This document shows, one piece after another, positions 44,445 to 49,247 of a DNA stretch of 49,247 nt. Source of the DNA: Lachnospiraceae bacterium (GTDB taxonomy: Bacteria; Bacillota; Clostridia; Lachnospirales; Lachnospiraceae); the NCBI GenBank assembly GCA_021771695.1, contig JAETON010000018.1, positions 1 to 49,247 of the forward strand, in the 5' to 3' direction. The notes under the pieces are model-generated. The model saw only the letters and a program-made list of their open reading frames with translations, did not search any database and had not been told where the DNA came from. A program made the translations under genes and the position numbers. Position 1 is the stretch's first letter. Every line of letters begins with the position of its first letter.

Positions 44445-45495
44445 TTTTTATGTCCTCCTTCTTTACTTGAATACTTTTTCCGGATAACTTTTCTTCTTTT
44501 TGCTCCCCATTTTCATTTTCCACCAATTGTACTGGTGAAAAAATCATTTTTTTACTCTTTTTACCCGGCAGTTCATAGAAAATCGTACCTTCTAAACCGC
44601 CCTCTTTGTTTTCTTCTAACTCTGCCCCCAAACTTACATATTCTTTTCCTTTTTCATCAGATAATTCAAATGCCGGGAACTTCTGTTTCTCTTTCATCTG
44701 CCATTGATATTCTACTTTCATATACCAAACATCCATGGTGATCTTTGATATACGGTAATTTCCGGCTTTTTTTGCTTTCACCCAATCTTCATCAAGCTTT
44801 AAAGTCTTTAACTGGTAAATAGATTCCGGTGTAAATGAAATATCCGCTGATGATTCTTTTATTTCATCTCTTGGGTTTTCTTCCAAAAATCCAAAACTTC
44901 CCTTTGTTTTATTTCCCAAAAGTTCCTCTAATTCATCCATCTGCTCTGTTTCAAAAGAAGCAATATATTTTTTATTATTTTCTTTTCCGGTTTCCGGCAT
45001 ATAAGTGGTTTGCTGCATAGAAATTTTGCTTCCATCTTTTGTTTTTAGCTGAATATCTCCCGGATAAATATCCATTCCTTTTTCTTTTATTTTCACTTCA
45101 TAACGGATACTCATGCCTTTATTTGTCAGCACACCGTCTTTTATATAAATTTTGCTTCCGCCTTTTGTTGTCATTTGCTGATTAATTTCAATCTCGTGTT
45201 TTGCAATTGTCTTTCCATAGTTTCTGGCTGTATTCTGATAAAATCTCTGATACATATCTCTGATTGCTGCAGATACCGGCGTCATCATTCCAATGAAAAT
45301 GATGCTGATACAACAGATCCCGCAGACTGCTGCCTGATATAACTGTCTCTGAATGATACATTTCCGTACTTTGGTCCTTGGCTTTTTCTTCTCATTCTGC
45401 ATGTCCATCAATGTTGTCAGTAGTTCCTGCTCGAATGTCTCCCTCGGCTGAACTTGGGATAACATGTCACAATATTCTTTTTCTAAATGTTTCAT
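44416..45495 (-). CDS. DUF4179-type membrane protein, likely anti-sigma factor
   Basis: A 359-residue protein. About 60 cytoplasmic residues precede one membrane helix (AAVCGICCISIIFIGMM, about 75-91), then a large outside domain (SAAIRDMYQRFYQ...), the layout of DUF4179 proteins that partner ECF sigma factors. Start MKHLEKEY at 45495 follows AGGAGG, and its ATG overlaps the sigma factor stop (ATGA). Family and position suggest it holds the sigma factor at the membrane until a signal releases it. The short cytoplasmic part shows no HCC zinc motif. Confidence 0.82.
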   Translation of the reverse strand: MKHLEKEYCDMLSQVQPRETFEQELLTTLMDMQNEKKKPRTKVRKCIIQRQLYQAAVCGICCISIIFIGMMTPVSAAIRDMYQRFYQNTARNYGKTIAKHEIEINQQMTTKGGSKIYIKDGVLTNKGMSIRYEVKIKEKGMDIYPGDIQLKTKDGSKISMQQTTYMPETGKENNKKYIASFETEQMDELEELLGNKTKGSFGFLEENPRDEIKESSADISFTPESIYQLKTLKLDEDWVKAKKAGNYRISKITMDVWYMKVEYQWQMKEKQKFPAFELSDEKGKEYVSLGAELEENKEGGLEGTIFYELPGKKSKKMIFSPVQLVENENGEQKEEKLSGKSIQVKKEDIKNENELQKNH

Positions 45496-45983
45496 ATGTC
45501 TCCCTCCTTCTCCAACTGTACTTTTAATTTCTTCCTTGCTCTCGACAGCCATGTGCTGATCGTTGATTCCGGTTTTCCCAAAATTCGACTGATCTCTTTG
45601 ATCGAATACCCTTCATAATAATAAAGGTATAGGACAGATTTATATTTTCCCGGCAATACATCCAGCATTTCCAGCAGAAAGCCTTCTTCTCTTCTGACTG
45701 TATCCGGAATATCATAGGATAACGGCTCTGCTCTGCGCCGTTTTACTGCCTTTATATAGTTGATAGACGTATTTATGGTCACCCGAACTAGCCATGCTTT
45801 TTCATGTGTTTCATTTTCAAACCATGGTTTTTTTGTAATTAGGCGAATCATCACCTCCTGTACCACATCTTCTGCATCCGGCACGCTTTTTGTATAAGTA
45901 AATGCCAAACGTACCAGAGATTTGGTATAGGAACTGATAATACGGCTCAACTCTTCTTCCGTATACTCCTTCACTTTTATCAT
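45492..45983 (-). CDS. ECF-type RNA polymerase sigma factor
   Basis: A 163-residue sigma-70 family ECF protein. Region 2 is seen as LVRLAFTYTKSVPDAEDVVQEVMIRLITKKPWFENETHEKAWL, and region 4 as LPGKYKSVLYLYYYEGYSIKEISRILGKPESTISTWLSRARKKL. Both match the group. With the DUF4179 protein downstream it should form a sigma/anti-sigma pair controlling a small surface regulon, probably including the Fn3 lipoprotein. The ribosome binding site is weak. Confidence 0.93.
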   Translation of the reverse strand: MIKVKEYTEEELSRIISSYTKSLVRLAFTYTKSVPDAEDVVQEVMIRLITKKPWFENETHEKAWLVRVTINTSINYIKAVKRRRAEPLSYDIPDTVRREEGFLLEMLDVLPGKYKSVLYLYYYEGYSIKEISRILGKPESTISTWLSRARKKLKVQLEKEGDI

Positions 45984-46119
45984 ACCTGCAAGTAATCCTC
46001 TGTTTATTCTTTCATGAAATCTTTTCTATTAAAAATACAATTAGAAAAAGAGAAATGTCTCAAAAAATATAATTTTTTATATTTCCTTGTTCCTCCGCAT
46101 TTTTCAAAATTTTATGTTT

Positions 46120-46653
46120 TTATTTCAATAATTGCATCAATATTTGTTCATCTAATGTATCACATTGACAACTATTGATACAATCCAACTTTATGAAAGT
46201 CTCTCCATCAATTTCTCCAAACTCTGTTATCTTACTTATTTTAATAACCTCATTTTTTATTTCTTCAATAAAACCTGTATTCATTGCATATGATTCTTCA
46301 CCTATCTGCCAACTTATTAACATATGATTCTTTTTTGCAAACATTAAATAATTCATAAATAATGATTGTTCGTTATCAATCTTTAACTCTTTATGTTTTT
46401 TTCGATAATTCTGTGACATTAATTTTTTGATTTTTTGAATATAAATACTGTGAGTTTCTAAACGATATATATCATCCACAGATAAATAAACATATCCATC
46501 ATAGGTTCCATACGGTGTTATATGATTTATAATAACCCCAGAATCATCCGTATAATTTATATATCCTGTTAGAAATTTATCTGTATTTTCTATATCAGCA
46601 TAAAGACTTACTAACTCCTTCTTTTCATAACATCTTCTTAATTCTTCATCCAT
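46120..46653 (-). CDS. Hypothetical protein, possible immunity-type
   Basis: A 177-residue cytoplasmic protein of unrecognised family. It begins MDEELRRCYEKKELVSLYAD and contains a strand-rich TGYINYTDDSGVIINHI segment and TYDGYVYLSVDDIYRLE, which recall small beta-barrel regulators, and a C-terminal helical part. An AAGGAAG site precedes it. It is in the run of single small genes after the Rhs gene end, so an immunity role is possible but only by location. Confidence 0.6.
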   Translation of the reverse strand: MDEELRRCYEKKELVSLYADIENTDKFLTGYINYTDDSGVIINHITPYGTYDGYVYLSVDDIYRLETHSIYIQKIKKLMSQNYRKKHKELKIDNEQSLFMNYLMFAKKNHMLISWQIGEESYAMNTGFIEEIKNEVIKISKITEFGEIDGETFIKLDCINSCQCDTLDEQILMQLLK

Positions 46654-46741
46654 AATTTTTTCTTCCTTTTGCTTATTATTTCCATTTATTATAATTTGCC
46701 CGAAGGTCGTATTGATAGAAGCTTCCGTTTCTCCCTATTTT

Positions 46742-46837
46742 TTAAAACAAACTTTTTATCCTTTTACTTTCACAATACTCCAGTGCCTCTTTCGCATCTT
46801 CTGCCCTGGAACCTTTTTTCAATAAATATTCCACCAT
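46742..46837 (-). pseudogene. Remnant of an ankyrin-repeat gene
   Basis: A short frame reading MVEYLLKKGSRAEDAKEALE then YCESKRIKSLF, which matches the last helix pair of an ankyrin-repeat protein (YLLxKGA.. EALEYAE). Upstream to about 46907 the reading continues only with stop codons and a frame change (pieces such as SKKGENTNTEI). No ribosome binding site is seen. The rest of 46654-47055 holds nothing I can identify: the long plus-strand frame there is Phe/Ile-rich and looks spurious. I read this as a dead ankyrin gene from the toxin-immunity tail. Confidence 0.38.
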
Positions 46838-47055
46838 TTTTAAATCTCAGTATTTGTATTCTCACCTTTTTTGAAGATAGCATATTGGTTGATGCTTTCT
46901 TTGAATCACATTTTTTGTTTTTCCATTCAATTTTTTATAGGATAGTTTATAACTTATTTCATTCTGCACAGTATTTATACCCACATTTTATATATAATGT
47001 TCTTAACGAATCTTTAATATTGAATATAAAAAATACATATAAATTGAATAAAACA

Positions 47056-47415
47056 TTATTCGTGCCTATAGTCATAAACATCTTTGTGTATATTCATTTT
47101 CTTTCCATTGATTTGAATGTATGTTTCCGTCAACCATTTTACTTCAATATCCTTACAATGATATTGAAAATAAACATTCTTTTTCTTTTTTGTCGTTTCC
47201 TGTTCTACTTCTACAATTACAGAATCGTCAACAGTCGCCCCTCCTGTTCCACTATATATATTGGCAGTGTATTTCCCTTTAGGAGAATTGACTTTTCGAA
47301 TTAATTCTCCTTTTGGGATACTTTGAGTGTCCCATGTAAAATGATAAATTCCCCATCCAAAAATTATCACTAAAAACGTAACAAAAACTATGGATAATCT
47401 AATAGTGCTTCTCAT
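47056..47415 (-). CDS. DUF5412-like membrane-anchored small protein
   Basis: A 119-residue protein with one N-terminal helix (IRLSIVFVTFLVIIFGWGIY) and an outside domain carrying SPKGKYTANIYSGTGGATVDDSVIVEVE and YFQYHCKDIEVKWLTETYIQINGKK. The SP-GKYT...GGATVD...VEV pattern fits the DUF5412 family. Function is unknown. It has a GGGG ribosome binding site. Confidence 0.72.
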   Translation of the reverse strand: MRSTIRLSIVFVTFLVIIFGWGIYHFTWDTQSIPKGELIRKVNSPKGKYTANIYSGTGGATVDDSVIVEVEQETTKKKKNVYFQYHCKDIEVKWLTETYIQINGKKMNIHKDVYDYRHE

Positions 47416-47486
47416 AATATGCTATTTCCCCTTTCTAGCAGAAATCACTTTGCCAATTTTTAAATGAATTATATTACTTCCAACAA

Positions 47487-47678
47487 TTAATTTAAAAAGA
47501 AATAATTATCTTTATTTACTTTTACTTTTTTTATACAGAAATTATTAGGATAATCTTTAAAACCAGGAAGTGTTGAGCGATATGTTTTCATAATATCTCT
47601 TGCCTTTCTCCAACTTCCAAAATAGCCAATTGATAATAAATTGCCATCATGTTCATATGTTAATTGATATACATACAT
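47487..47678 (-). CDS. Small hypothetical protein related to the N terminus of the next gene
   Basis: A 63-residue protein starting MYVYQLTYEHDGNLLSIGYF. Its layout, (Y-x-L..) strand, GYFGSWRKARDIMKTY helix, then LPGFKDYPNNFCIKKVKVNK, resembles the first 65 residues of the protein at 47696-48199 (AVYSSYKQAEAGLKKFAQQPRFKEKEKFLYICERKI). The two may be distant paralogues. A GCGAGG site precedes it. It could be an immunity gene or a module of one. Confidence 0.58.
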   Translation of the reverse strand: MYVYQLTYEHDGNLLSIGYFGSWRKARDIMKTYRSTLPGFKDYPNNFCIKKVKVNKDNYFFLN

Positions 47679-47695
47679 TTTCTTACCTCGCCCTT

Positions 47696-48199
47696 TTAAA
47701 AAATACTCCTCCAGCCCAACTTTTTAATTTCATATTTCTCCAACAAAAAATATAACAAGTTTTTAAAATTTTTTGTCTTATATTGAATATTTTTTTGTTG
47801 TTTATCCAAACAGTACATCCATCCTGTTGTTATATTTCTCAAACATATACATTGCTTATAATCAGTATAATCGTGGAAATTTCCTTCATACATTTTTTCG
47901 CCTTTTTCATCTAAAATTTCTATATAATTGTCTTCATATTTATCAATTATATACCCTTCCAATAATTCTATTTTAAAATAAGAGGGCATTGCCGGCCAAA
48001 AACCTTCCGTCCAAAAAGCTTCATTTATTTTTCGTTCACATATGTATAAAAACTTCTCTTTTTCTTTAAATCTTGGCTGTTGAGCAAATTTTTTTAATCC
48101 TGCTTCTGCCTGTTTATAAGAAGAATATACAGCAATAATTACATTATCATCATTCTCTGGATTATCATCATAATATGAAAAACCTAATTCATAAATCAC
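47696..48199 (-). CDS. Hypothetical protein, possible immunity-type
   Basis: A 167-residue soluble protein of unrecognised family, with a GTG start after GGGAGGGG. Residues 1-65 share a pattern with the 63-residue protein downstream. The rest (EGYIIDKYEDNYIEILDEKGEKMYEGNFHDYTDYKQ) is acidic and beta-rich. Small acidic soluble proteins in such tails are often immunity proteins; there is no direct evidence here. Confidence 0.58.
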   Translation of the reverse strand: MIYELGFSYYDDNPENDDNVIIAVYSSYKQAEAGLKKFAQQPRFKEKEKFLYICERKINEAFWTEGFWPAMPSYFKIELLEGYIIDKYEDNYIEILDEKGEKMYEGNFHDYTDYKQCICLRNITTGWMYCLDKQQKNIQYKTKNFKNLLYFLLEKYEIKKLGWRSIF

Positions 48200-48253
48200 T
48201 CTATTACTTCCCCTCCCATATAATAATTTAAATTTTATAAATTACTTAATCTT

Positions 48254-48376
48254 TTATAAATTCAAGCCCCCTTTATATACTACATAACCTCCTACGACTA
48301 CAGATGCAGCTCCTAATAGTACCTGTCCAAAATCTGGGACATTTAAGGCAATATAATATCCTACATTCACTTTCAT
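48254..48376 (-). CDS. Small hydrophobic frame, possible fragment of an Rhs C-terminal tip
   Basis: A 40-residue frame, MKVNVGYYIALNVPDFGQVL then LGAASVVVGGYVVYKGGLNL. It has no clear ribosome binding site. The Gly/Ala/Val-rich stretch recalls the hydrophobic linker after the core of some Rhs proteins. Upstream, 48377-48572 contains broken frames (for instance SGMQMGECLISHLKKA and YYQDGVVSYTANGILGIEHI) with stops between, so the region looks like decayed coding DNA. The rest of 48200-48572 holds nothing I recognise. Confidence 0.28.
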   Translation of the reverse strand: MKVNVGYYIALNVPDFGQVLLGAASVVVGGYVVYKGGLNL

Positions 48377-48572
48377 TGAGTCTCATTAACGATTTTCTCA
48401 CTAATATTTACCCAAATATGGACAAATAATGTGTTCAATGCCTAAGATTCCATTGGCAGTATAGGATACAACACCGTCCTGATAATATTTATTAGGCTTT
48501 TTTCAAATGTGAGATTAGACATTCTCCCATCTGCATACCACTTTTATCAACTATGATTCATTCTTATAACAT

Positions 48573-49013
48573 TTAAAAATTTTTTCTAGCTTTTATCCAT
48601 TTAATTTTCATAATTTTATAATTTTTTTGCAAATAGATTTTAAAGCTATCTAAATCTTTCGTCCGAACCACTATTTTATCTTTCTTCAAATCAATACACA
48701 AATACCCAGTATTATTACGTACTCCTATAGCTCCTTTCCCTTCAGAAACAAAATAATATTTTACATATTGACACATCATATAGCCAATTCCTTCTTCGTA
48801 ATTGCTGCTATTTTTTTCATCATTACTTACAAACTCCATTTTTTTATTAACTATAATATTTTTCCAATTAACATCTCTTGAATACAATTCATATTTTTTA
48901 CTTAAATTTTGCGGTGGTATCCCATCTAAATTTGTGTCCTTCGATTCCCAGAAAAAGCATAAAACAGCTGAAAATAGTATAACTATTAATATAATCATGA
49001 CTTTTCTTAACAT
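48573..49013 (-). CDS. Membrane-anchored hypothetical protein directly after the Rhs gene
   Basis: A 146-residue protein with one N-terminal helix (VMIILIVILFSAVLCFFW) and an outside domain of about 115 residues (EEGIGYMMCQYVKYYFVSEGKGAIGVRNNTGYLCIDL). I start it at ATG 49013, after GGGGGG; ATG 49031 lacks a site. It begins 46 bases after the Rhs stop codon, the normal place of an immunity gene, but the Rhs tip it would match is nearly absent. No family recognised. Confidence 0.55.
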   Translation of the reverse strand: MLRKVMIILIVILFSAVLCFFWESKDTNLDGIPPQNLSKKYELYSRDVNWKNIIVNKKMEFVSNDEKNSSNYEEGIGYMMCQYVKYYFVSEGKGAIGVRNNTGYLCIDLKKDKIVVRTKDLDSFKIYLQKNYKIMKIKWIKARKNF

Positions 49014-49059
49014 TTTATCGATACCCCCCATCCTGTAAATTTAAATTTTTTTGTTCAAG

Positions 49060-49247
49060 TCAATACATTTTTATTGATAATCCCATTGGATAATGCCCAC
49101 TTGGATTTATATAGTTCACCAGATTATTTGCACAGTACACATACAGATGCCAGGTATCCGGTTCGTCTGTTTCTCCACGGTAGGTATCTTCTGTGAGGAA
49201 TCTTCCATCTTCCGGGTTGCGCTCAAGAGCATCCCTGATTTCATAGT
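49060..49247 (-). CDS. Rhs/YD-repeat protein, C-terminal end (partial)
   Basis: The last 61 or so codons of a gene whose 5' part lies beyond the window. The Rhs core end is plain: NPEDGRFLTEDTYRGE, DTWHLYVYCANNLVNYINPSGH. In the usual protein, this GRF-x-x-DTYRG ... YCxNNPVNYxDPSGH block closes the shell and is followed by a toxin domain of about 100 residues or more. Here only about ten residues follow PSGH (YPMGLSIKMY) before the TGA. The residues before GRF (EIRDALER) also differ from the common LRARYY form. The protein thus looks tipless or truncated. Confidence 0.85.
   Translation of the reverse strand, partial: YEIRDALERNPEDGRFLTEDTYRGETDEPDTWHLYVYCANNLVNYINPSGHYPMGLSIKMY

Noticed and set aside
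46669-47304. A 211-codon plus-strand frame
   Set aside because: It is Phe/Ile/Leu-rich, has no ribosome binding site or family pattern, and lies antisense to the DUF5412-like gene. It reflects AT-rich composition.

Overview
The window looks like a chromosomal segment of a low-GC Gram-positive anaerobe of the Clostridia, most likely Lachnospiraceae. The grounds are AT-rich DNA, strong AGGAGG-type ribosome binding sites, a clostridial nine-gene V-type ATPase operon, a Tad pilus locus of the Gram-positive type (no secretin), a BofA-like sporulation protein, a DUF1002 protein and a 444-residue glutamate dehydrogenase. The family assignment is inference; no rRNA or other taxonomic marker is present.

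Layout. (1) 165-12502, minus strand: a carbohydrate module. A mannose-family PTS operon (IIA, IIB, IIA, IIB, IIC, IID) continues into a class II aldolase, an iron-dependent alcohol dehydrogenase and a zinc-dependent dehydrogenase. Upstream lies a second operon: a two-gene transketolase, a second zinc-type dehydrogenase and a LevR-family sigma-54 activator. (2) 12548-13991: a divergent control region, then rpoN (sigma-54) on the plus strand. I read a -24/-12 promoter in front of the PTS operon, the transketolase operon and rpoN itself, each preceded by a related motif. The module therefore seems to carry its own sigma factor, activator and targets. (3) 14012-17433: recR, ybaB and dnaX, then a small soluble histidine kinase on the plus strand whose end overlaps the end of a rhomboid gene. 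(4) 17384-27064: a Tad pilus locus, reading from prepilin peptidase through TadZ-, TadA-, TadB- and TadC-like proteins, a 53-residue Flp pilin, a DUF5702 protein and two TadE-like proteins to an FHA protein and a rhomboid protease. (5) 27172-31715: BofA-like protein, DUF1002 protein, YfhO membrane protein and a family 2 glycosyltransferase. (6) 31788-33358: gdhA with a structured leader carrying a possible 20-codon upstream ORF. (7) 33365-41904: the V-type ATPase operon. (8) 42147-45983: an ECF sigma factor, a DUF4179 membrane protein and a secreted fibronectin type III protein. (9) 46120-49247: the 3' end of an Rhs gene with almost no C-terminal tip, followed by small single genes and gene remnants that look like a decayed toxin-immunity tail.

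How it works together (inference). The imported sugar or polyol is phosphorylated by the PTS, oxidised or reduced by the dehydrogenases, cleaved by the aldolase and fed into pentose phosphates by the transketolase. LevR, gated by PTS phosphorylation, would switch on the structural genes and sigma-54 together. The substrate cannot be named from sequence. The Tad genes are packed with many overlaps and probably form one transcript from a promoter near 27102-27130.
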